Of a DNA stretch of 64,000 nt, positions 1 to 13,100 are shown piece after piece. The DNA is taken from assembly GCA_963556255.1 (NCBI GenBank), contig OY744606.1, forward strand, positions 67,001 to 131,000, in the 5' to 3' direction. The notes below the pieces were generated by a model. That model saw nothing but the letters and a program-made list of their open reading frames with translations. It was not told the origin of the DNA and did no database searches. Origin of the DNA: Allolobophora icterica (Eukaryota > Annelida > Clitellata > Crassiclitellata > Lumbricidae). A program made the position numbers and the translations under genes. Positions within the stretch are counted from its first letter, which is position 1. Every line of letters starts with the position of its first letter.

Positions 1-435
1 TGCAGAAAATTTCGGTCCATGAAAAATTACATCAGCAAATTTATTTCTGAAAATGTATCAATTTAGAATTTTAGATTAATTTTAAGCACATTTCAAGGAA
101 GCGCACCCTTTTCATTAGCTTTCTCAGGAAGCGCACCCCCTTAAAAATTACGGTTTTTCAAACTTTTTTTCGGTGATTGAATTATCGGATTTTCCGATAA
201 TGGGATTTGAAGTAGTTATCGGTGCTTATCGGTTTCCGAGCCAATAACCGGTTACTCCCTACAATGAAGCTTAATCAACCCAGATATTAACAGTTCAAGC
301 ACCACAATGAGTTTTTTCTTGAAGTGGTGCTATATAAATGTTAGGTTACAATTCTCCAGAGCTATTTTAAATCCTGAGGACTTGTATGTACTTTGTAAAA
401 AATTTAAATTTAAACAGCAAATGTAACTTTTCTAG
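1..435. other. Intron end of the Mask-like gene, no gene seen
   Basis: AT-rich sequence with paired short words (tcaggaagcgcacccc twice near 84-140; several ttatcgg words at 180-235). It looks like decayed mobile-element termini. Nothing is assignable. Confidence 0.3.
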
Positions 436-740
436 GAGAAGACCACTGACGGTTTTAAAAAGCCACAACGTACAATGTTTGCCAAACAGCTGCTGTTCGT
501 CTCCAAGTTCTGAAACTTCCTTATCGCTGGCACCAAATTCTCCGTTCATTCCTAGCGACCACGTGTCTCGAAATGTAAAGCAAATCAATGGCTATAAATA
601 CGTCGAGTCAATGAAGTCTGACACAAAAGGGAATCCTAGCCCAGTTGTTTCAAGAGGACAGCTCCAGCTGGATCGTGATTCAGTCAAAAGGGAGACAAAA
701 TCTCACAAGGAAACATCTGACGCTGGAACTGCGTCAAAAG
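436..740 (+). CDS. ANKHD1: Mask-like gene, first visible exon (linker)
   Basis: The acceptor is ttttctag before 436 and the donor is AAAG|GTAACC after 740. The exon enters needing one base and leaves with one base over. It encodes a Ser/Lys-rich, low-complexity stretch with no recognisable domain. The open frame extends upstream past the acceptor, so a different start for the exon is possible. Confidence 0.55.
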
Positions 741-3700
741 GTAACCTCTGTTCAAATTTTATTTAGACAAATAATTTTTATTTGTTCGGTATAGCATTCA
801 TTGAGGTGAATGTTATAGATAAAAGTAATGTCTGGAATATCTGTAACCAAAACACACTTGGTATTAATTGTCTAGTAGTAAAGCACAGGGGTGTGCTGGA
901 CCGTCAAACGAGAGGGTTCAGCTGCCACCGGGGCTGAAATTTGTCTAAAGATTTTGGCTTCGGTTGGGCACATTCAATTACTAGCCAATTCAACTGTAAT
1001 GAATCAATTGACAGTATGCTGGGGGTTGGAAGATCAGACAGTGAGGGACAGGATTGGCCACCCGTCCTCATATACTGAGGCTAAGAAAATGAGGTCGCTA
1101 GCACTTGACATGCCGGGCTGCTTTTGATGGCTAGCTGAAGGGACTGCTAAACAAGAGCAGTCGCTGTGCTGCATGAAGAAGTCATCAACATCAGTGGTGA
1201 TAAAGTACACATTTGCTGTGGCCTTTGATGTGTGGCTTTGTAGAGTAACTAGACTAACTATCCTGCAGTCCTGATTTTGGAACTCCCTTCCTGTATCGGT
1301 TCGTTCTGCTCAATAGCTCTCCCTGTGTCTGGCAATTCAACCAACGTGACTGATAATTATGACCGACTCAGATTTACATGAAATTTTGCCCACTTGTACC
1401 ACATAAGACACGTAAAAACTCAAGCAAAAAAATTTTTGGGTCAATTGCATTCCGAGGTACGAGTCGACGAACTTTGACCCGACCCGCTCGACCTCGTACC
1501 TTTGGAAGCCTATATCTCGGCTTATATGAGAGCTAGGAAGGTGTTCTTGGTACTCTCCACCTTGGTCTCCCAGCGGCTCGGATTGGGTGCTTGGACCGGG
1601 TCCTGCGCGCAGCGGCACGCCTTATTGGTCGCATCCTGAGATTTGGCCATGTCACCGAGTACATGCAGGATGTTTTGCATTGGCTTCCTATCCCGCAGAA
1701 TATTGCCTATCGGGTCTCTGCCCTAGTGTGGCACTGCCTTGTGGGAGAGGCCCTGTGTATTTGCGAGAGCATTGCCGCTCCACCTTGAACATCCAGCGCC
1801 GTGGTTCCCTGCGCTCTTCTAAGCAGGCTGAGCTTCTAGTTCCCCACTCACGGACCGCCCTTAGGCAACGCCGTGATTTTTCCATCGCTGGCCCTGCAAT
1901 CTGGAATGGGCTCTGTGTAGCGCTTCGCTTGGTCCCTAGCACCCATTCTGCCACATTTTATTCAAATCTCAAGACTGTACTCTTCAGCTGGGGTTGGGTC
2001 GGAAGTGCTTCTGAGTAGATAACCTTGAAGAGGCGCTATATAAATTCTCCATATGAATGAATGGTGTCCTTATTCAACTCTTTTGATGAGCTATTTGGGT
2101 AGATTAATCATGACTGTTTAAAAGTTTAACATCGATAGCGTATTTCACAATCAAAAACTTGAACCTTGACCCTTTTGCGAGTTTTTAAATCTGAAAAAAT
2201 TGACACTTCTGCACTGAAATGTCTTGAGCATCCTCAGAAGAAACCAAAATGGGATCTCTAATGGTTCTTTTGCTATAATTGTTTTGTCTATAATTACGTG
2301 CAAACTTCAATATATATCCATGTCTTCTGAAATTGGTATCACCCATTGTTCAACTTGCCACTTTTGTCTATAGTTCATTCTAGTCATTAGCGTAGACGTT
2401 GCTGCAGAGTCTTCTGTCCCGTGTAAGCCCTTCCAGTCGATGTACTCGGAATGACTGCTGTGAGAATGTCCTTGATGTTCATGATGAGGCTGTCTGAAAC
2501 TGTTGGATAATCTGAAAGACAGGACAGGGCCGTGTGGATGAAGAAAAGTGACTTTCACTTCACCTTCAGATAAAATCAACATGAAACATTGTCCTTCAAA
2601 TTCTCTGCATAATAGTCAAGAGCATACAAAATCGCCTACTATCAGAAGCAGTCCAGCCTGCAGCCTCTCTTTAGAATCAAAAGTAAATCCGATTGCTGCT
2701 TTGATTTGAAGTCGTGATGTAGAAATTTTGGGAAGTGCACCAATTAATGATCTCAGGACTCATCAGCAGTCTGAATCTTTGTCTCCAGTGTTGACCTATC
2801 AGTTGTCCATTGTTGGAACTGAATTTGATCTTCCATTTGCTCATCAAAGAAGCATTCCGGCGTTTTATGAAGTACATCCAGCCCAGAACAATATTCACAT
2901 TGTCCAAGAAAGCATTCAATGCAAGTGGGATTACACTGAATAGCTGCAATACAATGCAGTCGATAGTACTTGAACTTCCCTCAGAAATATTCTCAATATT
3001 TGCTCCTATCATCAACTTTGTGTTCTGTTGAATTGTGCACACACAGACCACATGTGTCCAAAGTCTTTCTCTTGCTCTGATGCACTCTTTTGGTCTGATT
3101 TCAGCAAACTTTGAGAATCCAGTTATATCTGGATTTTTGTTCTTAAACTGATGAAAAGCTTCTTTCAAATTACAGAGAAGTAAATTGTGCATGCTGCCTT
3201 TCTGTAGTTACCAAAATTTATATGTTGTGTTTCTTTCCTGGCATCAGCCTAATTATTGAATCGTCATATTAAAATTCTTTGACATCACTTACTGTCGTTG
3301 TCAGTAGTGTCTTTCCTGATGTCAAATTTGGCATCATCAGAATATCTTGCTTTTGTACTAATTTTTTGCCTTTCGAGCCATATAGTTGGACATTTTAAAT
3401 TCTTCAGACACTATATCTTGAAGGGGTGCTAGATATGTAGATATCTTGAAGGGGCGCTATAAGGCAGCAAGGAAGAAGCTTTTCATCAGTTTAAGGGCAA
3501 TATATTACTTTCTTGACTGTCCAACTCTTTGGAAGGATAGTGAGAATGTGAACTTTTTCGCTCTGTAATGTACGGAGTTGATATCTTGTGTATTAGACAC
3601 AAGCACAATGGGAGTTACTAATTGCAATTAGAAGTTTATGTCTGTGAACATTCTGATGAAGCCAGTGTCTGCATTCTGCAAGTGATGTTTAATTTTGTTA

Positions 3701-6700
3701 CTAAGATCTGTATGTTGGTGATCTGAGTCATTTGACCAACACTTCCATTCAGAATGATGGCCTTTCTAGTTGGCCCATTCGATTGGTCGGTTGCTTGTAT
3801 ATCTTTGATACACTTGTGTATCATTGCATGTTTCTCTCTATGGATGCACATACACAGAGTAATTGTACATCTTTGGTTATGTGTATCTCTGTGGAGTTGT
3901 ATCTCTATGAATGTGCATCTCTATAGATGTGTGCTTCTTCAGATGTGTTTCTATGGATGTGTGTCTCTATGGGTCTCCATGGATGCTTCTTTAGATGTGT
4001 TTCTATGGATGTGTGTCTCTATGTGTGTGTCTGTCTCGGTGCATGTGCAACACTAATTTTGCATGTGTATTTATCTATAGATGCTTATATACTTTAAACT
4101 AGTGATAAAAATGAAGTTGAATTGTCCACTGCATCAATTGATTTTTACTCTGTTCTTGGTGTCTTCAGTTTCTGTGCTGGTAATTGCTGTATGGGTTGTT
4201 TATTTCTTCTGAAGGCAAGTCAAAACAAATAGAAAACCGAAAGCACTCGAAACGAAAGACTGGTTCCTCGTCTGCAGTCACAGCAGAAGCCGAGGCACTA
4301 GCGGAGACGACTGTCACAAAAGAATCTCCTCCCGTTGGAAACAAGAGACTTTCCGAAGCAGAAGCCATCGACCACCAACCCTCGTCTAACGCTTCCTCTC
4401 CGTCATGTGTGTCTAGTCGCAGAGGCAAGAAGCAGAACAAGCAAAAAGATGCTGCATATAGCAAGATTCCAGAGCACATCAGCAGTCTATGTCACGAGTT
4501 CAACGAACTTTCAGATTTAGGAAATGTTAAAAGTAAAACGTCTTCAAAGTTGCTGCATTCTGTAGAAGAGGATTCTAAAGGACAGACTTCAGCAAAGGAG
4601 AAGGAGAAAAAATTGGATCCTACAAAAAAGAAAAGTGTTTGGCCGGGTGGATATATGTCAACATCAGGTAGCTAGATGACGTTTTACTCTGCTGTGTAAT
4701 GTTATGTATTCTGCCTTTAATTACACTGTTCGAGGTCAGCTACAGATAGAATGTATATTTGTATGTCTATCTAGCGTAGACTCGGATCCGACCTGGGCTG
4801 GTGAACCAAAGTCCTCCGTGCCCACCTTCTCGTGGTGCGGACCGTTAGTACCCTTCCTAGGAAGTACTCTTCCTAGGAGGGGGAACGAACGGGCACGGCA
4901 GGCAAAACCAGGGGAAGGCAATGGCAAACCACCCCTGTTAATCATGCCAAGAAAATCGTCATGCCACACACCAAACCACGCCGATGGTCGCGGATGGAGG
5001 GACTCCCAGGCCGGAGCGCTGAGGTGGGACTCCCAGGCCAAAGCGCGACTCAAGGGCTACTGGGAGAAGTAGCAAGACGGCAACGGAGACTGTGTGGCAT
5101 GACGATCGCTAGGGCTCCTAGAGCCGACGGCACAAAGAGACAAAAAAAGAGATCTATCTATCTATAATGAACTTCTATAGCGCCCCTTCAAGAAATCTAC
5201 TCAGTGGCGCTCCCGACCCAGGCCCGGTCAAAAAGAAAGGTCTTAAGAAGGCCATAGAAAGTACGTGAGAGGTCTCTAGGGAGAGAGCGAAGGGAGAGAG
5301 GGAGGTCGTTCCAAGCGGTAGGACCCACCACGGAGAATGCCCTACGCTGCGCCATAGCAGTACGCGCATAGGGGACAGCAAAATCACCCCGGGAGGCCGA
5401 GCGCAAGGCACGGCGCCCCGCACAAGCGGAAGTTAAAGTAAAGAGCTCGCAGAGGTAGGCCGGGGCCCGCCCTAGGACACAATGCCACGCCATGGTGGAG
5501 ACCCTGTAATGAATGCGATGCTGGACAGGAAGCCAATGGAGAACGTCTCGCATAAATTCAGAGACGTGGTCAAACCTGGAGATACCGCCAACCAAGCGTG
5601 CAGCCGACCGCAAAACCCTCTCTAGACAAACAATGCGAGTCTGAGGAAGTCCAACAAAGAGAGAGGAGCAATAATCCAAACGATTGACAATAAATGCATG
5701 TACCAGAGTGGAAGCCGCGGAGAATGAAAGAGAGCGGGATACGACACGCAGCTGGCGCAGTTGATAGTAGCAAGCACGAGTCAGTTCATGAATGTGCTTA
5801 GAAAAGGAGAGTTCTTGGTCAAGAATGACACCTAGGTCACGAACAGAAGTAGAAAAGGTAAAGGAGGGGAATTCAGTGGCAAGAAACGTCAAATCAAGCT
5901 TGGCCAGCTGTTGACGAGTGCCAAACCATATGTACTGACGATTAGATGACATCCAGGCATTAAGGGTGGAAGTAGCATCAGACATAAGCTGAACAGCAGC
6001 AGCAGCCTTAGTTGCAGAGCAGTGAGTGTAAGATTGGAGGTCATCGGCATAGCTGTGACTCGAAAGCGAGCAGGATGCAAGAAGAGAGCCTAGATCAGCT
6101 GTGAAGAGAATGTAAAGTAGAGGACCAAGAACAGAGCCTTGGGGAGGCCAAAAGGAGCAGGAAGCCAGAGGGAATGAGAAGAGCCAAAGACAACAGAGGA
6201 GGAACGATCAGAGAGGTAGGATTCGAGCCAGGCTAAAGGTAAGGCCGTGATTCCAAACGATAAAGAAAGGCGGCGCAAGAGAATATCATGATCGACGGAG
6301 TCGAAGGCGGTGCTCACGTCGTAAAGGGCCAGAAGAGTAACCTCGGATCTGTCAATGGCACAATAGATATCAGAGAGAAGATGAAGAAGAAGTATGTATG
6401 TGTGTATGTAAATACTTGACATCAGCTTTTAATTACCTCGCAAAGCGTAATTGCTAGCCTGTTGGTGTTAAGGTTTATTACAAAGGTTCATCAGTAAGCA
6501 GTGATCGAATAGAGAAGAAAAGTCGCTGCATGCTCCTTACCACATGCACAGCACAACCAACACACTCCCATCCAGAATTGAGAGTTGTATACAGTGTGTT
6601 TGTGATGTTTTTAAGATGCACCATGCAGTTACCTTGCTACATACATTTGCATATATGTGCGTGTTTGTGAGCGCACGTGCGCTATTTCAGTGTATGTGAT

Positions 6701-9700
6701 ATAGTGATAATTTTAGTTTTGAAAATAATTAGTTTCAGTTTTTATTCAGTTTTGGGTTCGTAATTTCTATTTCAGTTCAAGTTTCAGTTTTGAAATAATT
6801 CATTTTTTTATAAGAGTTTCCGTTCTGAAATAATTTTCGTTTTCATTTCAGTTACTGGAAAATTTCAGTTTCAGTTTGTACATAGATATACCGGTATTTG
6901 CATTGATAGACAACAACATGGACGTCCAACTGATTATATGTTATCAGATGTTAACTAGTAGAAGCACTGTTCCGTCATTGTTTACAATGTCTAATGTGTT
7001 AGAAATCGATGTGCAGGGATTGATCTGTCGGGGTTAGGAGGTTGGGAGGGTTTAACCCCCCAATTAATTTTTCAACCCCTCCAGTTAATTCCCAAAAATT
7101 ACCTTGGGGTGGTTAAATTGAATCTGCCCCGCACAGCTTTCAGTGGTTCAATGTATCTTATTTGCTTAATTAATGAAAACTACTGCTTGGGTTTTTTCTT
7201 CAGTTTTCATTCAGACCACTTCAGTATTTGTTAAGTCATAATTTTTTGCTAGAATCTTCTGGAAGAACTCAGTTTATTCAATAAGTATTCTTCATTGTTC
7301 GATTTCACAGCTAAGGATCAATTACACCCACACCAACTACAATTTATCATATATACCGGTTTTAGGTACGTTAAGAAATTCTAGTCTGGACATGTAGGCC
7401 CAAGAATTTTTCAAACCACCCCCAGATCAAATTTGTCAATTCAAACCCTGTAACGTTGCAGCTACAACAGTACTCAGGAACCCATGAATTATTTAGCAAG
7501 TTGTTTATTAAGTTTCACCAAACCCTTATCTCGATGTTCTGGCTCGGTCTGTTTCTGTGTCTGGCAGTCAAGAGTGCACACACGGAAAAATACGCATGTC
7601 TTCTATGTATTTGATAACCGGGTTCTGTATGGAATCCGAGCAGGTCAAAGGATCAGTAGTACCGCTGTCATTAATTTGTATCTTCTAATAACAAGAATAA
7701 ATGGTCTGCCTACATACCAGAATAGCAACTTAGACCAACTAAAGCCCAATAGGAACGCAGAAAATGTTTTACGTATTTTCAACAATTTCGACTCGGATAT
7801 TAATTATTGTTTCTATTTCGTTTTCACATTTTGATTTTCGTTTCTATTTCATTTCCATTTTGTGAATAATTTTCGTTTCAGTTTCTATTTCAGTTAAGCG
7901 ATATATCACTGAGCACTTTCAAGAGCCCTTAAAGGCGCTTAAATGTGCTGTATTAAATATCATGATGTGGAGATGTTTAATGTAAGATGATGAGAATTTG
8001 TGTTATTATCGTAGACGTATACAGCATGGTTGCTTCCAGTGAAGTCATAGTCCAGTCTGTATCGCTGGGCAAGATGTTGGTGTTGATATTGCATTGATTG
8101 TAGGAGTGGCAGAGTTAGATACGTTCGAAATAACATCTATCCGAAATCAGAAGCTGGCAACAAAACGAATGCCTGCAGATAAACGTATTGATGAGCACAT
8201 CCTGGTTTCATCTTCCAACGAAGTTAACGCTCTGTAAGTGAGCCATTGCTCTCTGAGCCATTGCTGTCTGCACTAGGCCCTTTTGTATAAGTAAGTAAGC
8301 CACAACTTTAAATGCAGTTACTGGAATTTATTGAAACTGCATCTGTTTGCATTTAAACTCTTTGAGTGGATCTGTAAATTGTCTTATGTTTGGCACATCC
8401 TCAGTTGACCGAGTCTAACATTTACTAATCATTTTATTGATGTATTCGTTCAGTAACTTTATTAACATAATTTATTAATCAATTTGCACTCCAACTGAAA
8501 GGTCCTTCTACTTGGCTTTTTGACGAGTTTCTTTTGAGTTTATGATATTCTGTTATTGTTATAATAATTTCTGCTTTTAAGAAGTTTCTTTTTAGTTTTA
8601 CAGTTCAAGGGTGTTAACTTTTCCATTTGTTCCTTTCCATTTTAACCTTTTCCTTTTTTCCGTTTCCATTTTTGCATTTATTTACAGTTAACTTTTTCCC
8701 ATTATGTTAGCACTGCACTGGCATTTAAGCTTGAATCGACTGTGTTGTCTGTGTGGGATGTTCGTTTTGATTTCGTCTTTTGATTGTTTCTGCAATTAGA
8801 GACACATTTGACGAACCAGTTGTGCGATCTGTTGGTCGTCGATCGGTCGATGTGTCTTCGTCGTCTTCGGTTCAACAGAAACAGCGAGACGTCGCTGAGA
8901 AATGGATCCAAGTCAATCGCAAGTGAGTTGTGATCTTTATTTTCCGTGATTGACTGTGACAGCTTTGTAATAATTGGTGGTTCCTCGATGTAGTAGGTTG
9001 TGCATGCGGGTGTGTCCATCTAGACAATTGCGATTAGATACTGAATATATGGTGCCTTCTTTATGCCTCTCTGAAGCACTGCCTATGCCCGATGGTAGTG
9101 TTAGTGGTGTTGAAGTTCGTTAAGGAAGAAATATAATCTGTTAGCAGTATTGCTTGGATAGATGCATGCAGAACCCAACCAGCAGATACCCAACCAGCAG
9201 ATACCCAACCAGCAGATACCCAACCAGCAGATACCCAACCAGCAGATACCCAACCAGCAGATACCCAACCAGCAGATACCCAACCAGCAGATACCCAACC
9301 AGCAGATACCCTACGAGAGTTGACAGTTTTTAACAGTCTTTAGTGGATTGAACTTAGTTTGGTTCTGTTTAAGCTATGCAATACAACTGCATTTGATACT
9401 GCCCTCCTTCCAACTTTCAGAAGTGCACACATGACCATATGACAGAACATCGATGGCACTGAGCAAATGTGCGTGTGAAGGGTTTGCTCAAGGTCCCTAA
9501 GCGGTAACCATCTCGGCGAATGCTTGACCCCAAAGTCTGCTTTTTACTGAGTGCTCCAACCAATCGGCTACCATGCCCCAAGCTGGAGAGAAGCTCGTAT
9601 GAAAAGGACTTGGAAGGTGCTATAACATTGTTGTGTTACATATATTACCTGACAAGTTGATTTCCCTAGACTAGAGATGCTTGTGAAGGATTGTTAAATG

Positions 9701-10101
9701 CTCCAATGGCATTTATATTTCATTTAAAAGTTCATCTGAAGCTAATCTTGTTTGTGCTTGGTCGACAGAGTTAAACGAGTCGTGGTGCCATCCAGTGTTG
9801 TCAGTCATATCCTTGGATCAAATGGATCGAAGCTGGAAGCGATCTGTCAGGTGACACGAGCTCACATCGAACTAGAGAAAACGAGCAACCCAAGTGAAAC
9901 GATCTTTGTCCTGAGGTCAGTGGAGAATTGGAAGAGAAATACTTGGCACAAGAGTAGCAAGCTTGGCAGTGACATACTTATACAGCATGGTCTCTGCCTC
10001 ACCTTCAGTAGCTTAGGCATCATATTATTCTCAAGATATCTTAGATGCAGGTATTCTCTGATATATATGTATGTATGTTTGTATGTATGTATGTATATAT
10101 A

Positions 10102-10153
<52 letters not shown>

Positions 10154-13100
10154 TCATTATTATACTCTTCTTTTTATAAGACAAATCCTAAAACAGAAGA
10201 TAAATTGTGTTCTACACAAATGCAGATATTGAACACTCATAAAAGATACTGAAAAAGAAGTGTTTTGAGCCATGATTGGAAGATGTCACTCAACTGTGAA
10301 GACTTGACTTTTATCCCGATGAAAATATTTGAGTTTGAGCTGCTATTAATTAAATCATTTTCTGTCTGTGTAGAGGTACCTTGGAACAGATGCAGGCCGC
10401 GTCAAACATGATCTCAACTCTGATGAAGGACTCTAAGCCCTCTTCGGACACTGCTAAAAGTGGAAATATTCCGCAGGCGAAGAATGGCTCGCCATTGCAT
10501 TTTTCACCACAACCAGTAACGACTTCAAAGGAGATGAAAGCGAGCGTAAAATTAGGACAGTCGCCTGTACCAAGCGTCACGAACAATGTCATTTCAGAGA
10601 AGTCCGCTCATCAGTGTCCCCAAGTCAATGGTTTTGGTCAAAATGATGAAGACTATCCAGACAGCATCCAGTCTTCTGCATCGGAACGGTCGGACCCCTG
10701 CTCAGAGCGCTGCTCGCCCGCTCAGGACCTGCTCATTGGCGAGTACTCGTTGTTCGAGCACGGTCTTGGGCAGCCGCTGGAGAAGTTGTTGGCACGGAAG
10801 GACTCATCCAAACAGACGTTTGCGCGTGCAGCAGCCATCCGAATGCCTAGTCGAACGCTGACTCCGATCATTCCCAACCGCAGCGCTATCGATCAGCTGC
10901 TCCTTGCAAAGGCACCGGGATATCGCAATGCAAAGGCGATGTACAGTCGAGACGCCTGTTTCGCGAAGACTGCTGACCTTGGCAGCCATGTGCCAACTGG
11001 AAGATTTGGCTGGCCTACGGCGATCTCTGGGCGAGGGTTCGAACGTGCAAAAGAAAACGATCCATCGCGCTGTACAGCATCCCAGTTGTTCAGCGTTGAT
11101 TCATCCAATGCTCACATTCCACCTATGGAGCGTCCGCTGTCGGCTCCTGGCTTCCCGTCGGCTCATTCGTCCTCTTCTTCGGCAGCATTACCAGGAGCTC
11201 ATGATCGTTCTGCCGCTCCTCCTGATCATATCTTGACCTTGCAGACTTTTAGCAATCTGAATCCAAACGCTCCAGATTTCGTCTTCAGTCTGCCACTCGA
11301 TGAAACTTCTGGCAACAGAATCAGCAGCGTGTTGTCTTTGGAGCCGTGTGGCTCTCATCTTCTCCGTTCGCCAGTCGATCCTTCAGCAGACAACTCCGGA
11401 TGCCCAAGCGCAGACGGCTCTGCCGGCGAGTTTTCCTACACTATGTCTCGGCTGATGGGTGGTGCATTCGACTCCGTGTCGGTGGATATCCCCGATTCAA
11501 GTCCAGGCGGCAGTGGTGGCCGAGATGGAGGGTTCACTCTGCCAGGATCTGCGCTTGATGAGGGGATGTATATGGTGCCACCGCTTGGGGGAGACAATTT
11601 GAATGCACCATGGCTTTGTTCACCAGGTATGAGGCTTGGCTGATTGTTCTTGTGCTCAAACCATCCATGTATCTATGCATTGTTTATTAATTGACACTTG
11701 ATACACGCACAAAGGTCAACGAGTCTAAGACGACCGGGTGAACAATCGAGTTCATTCGGTCGACCCGAACCTGCAATTGCTGGATTTCAGCCGTTGTGCG
11801 CTACTGAACAGATGACCATGCCACACAATAGATCACTATCGGACTTTATATAGCACCAGTCTAGATTCTCACAAGGTTGCTATCTAAGACAGCTGTCATT
11901 GCACAGCAGCTATTCAGTGTTTTAAAAAATCGTTTCTTAAACAGTGTCGATCTGATGCTGGCAGGAAAATTAAGCAAAATTGAGTCTTGTTAGTAGTTCA
12001 CATGGATGGACAGCAGTATTTAAGTGGCTGGTAGTTTGCTGAATCTGAAGGCTAGAGGTGTCTAAAGCTTGGTAAAATACCGCATGGCTCTCGAGAGAGT
12101 CAGTTGTGATCGGGTACCCGACTACCCATCAGTCTGTTACTGCATGATAATTGTCAATTGTTCAATGGGTCGAATTTGAGTCTGAGGCACTTGGACTTAA
12201 TTAAAGTTATTTAAGCATAGGCATCTGTGAGGTACGTTATCTTTCAACTGACAGCACCAAATTCTACTGACTCGTAGAGACTAGAAAATTTCTTATTCTA
12301 TGTGCTTTGCCAATTGATTACTGGTGACTGCAGCCTTCACCCAGTGGCAGCACAGACATTATTCAGCTGTTAACCGGTGACTAACAAAATAACAAATCAT
12401 CTTTGGCAGGTTTTGAGGGTATGATCGCGACCGGTTTCACCCTTCTGTCGGTTGGGTATCCGGGCCTTCCGATGCCTGCCAACTTAAGGAGATCATGTCA
12501 GTTAATTTGTGTGAATGAACTTTCAGAGCCTTGGCATCCATCGAAAATGTCCTATGGGGGAATGGGTCGAGGGGAGCAGGTGTTGCCTGGCACGACTGCC
12601 ATTACCTCGTATCCATCAAGGGACGATTTATATCGCAACTACTTTGCCCATCCGCCATTCAGCCCCATTACGTCATCACCATACAACTGTGCCTTTTATC
12701 AGCAGCAGAACATGATGCTGGCACCAGTACAGGTAGGTTGGCTTCTAATTAGGCAAAGAGTTATGATAGATGCTCATGCTATTTGAAAACCAATGGACTA
12801 CAGTTTCTGAAGAAGAACAGTTCCTCATGTCAGACAGAGAGATGCAGATGTTGGTTGGAAATGTTCTTTGACCTCATCTACTTCAATTCTGGCAATATAG
12901 TCTCAGGGTTAACCAGCTGGTCTGTCCACCCTGACATAGGTCACCAGGACAGAATGGTAACATTTCTGCTGTGCTGGCGCCCCCTAGTAAACTTGGCTTA
13001 AAATGAGTGTAGACCATGCACTGTCCATGGGAAGACCAGACTGCAACACCCAAACTTCTTATGCAGAGGTTAAGGTGACATCGCCAAGTGAACAGATGTT

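Noticed and set aside
9101..9298. GICWL repeat protein on the - strand
   Set aside because: Translation of the 15-bp minisatellite. Also considered as a CRISPR array: there are no spacers and the genome is eukaryotic.
10381..10592. Short frames on the - strand and in other + frames over 10350-11650
   Set aside because: Shadows of the large Mask exon.
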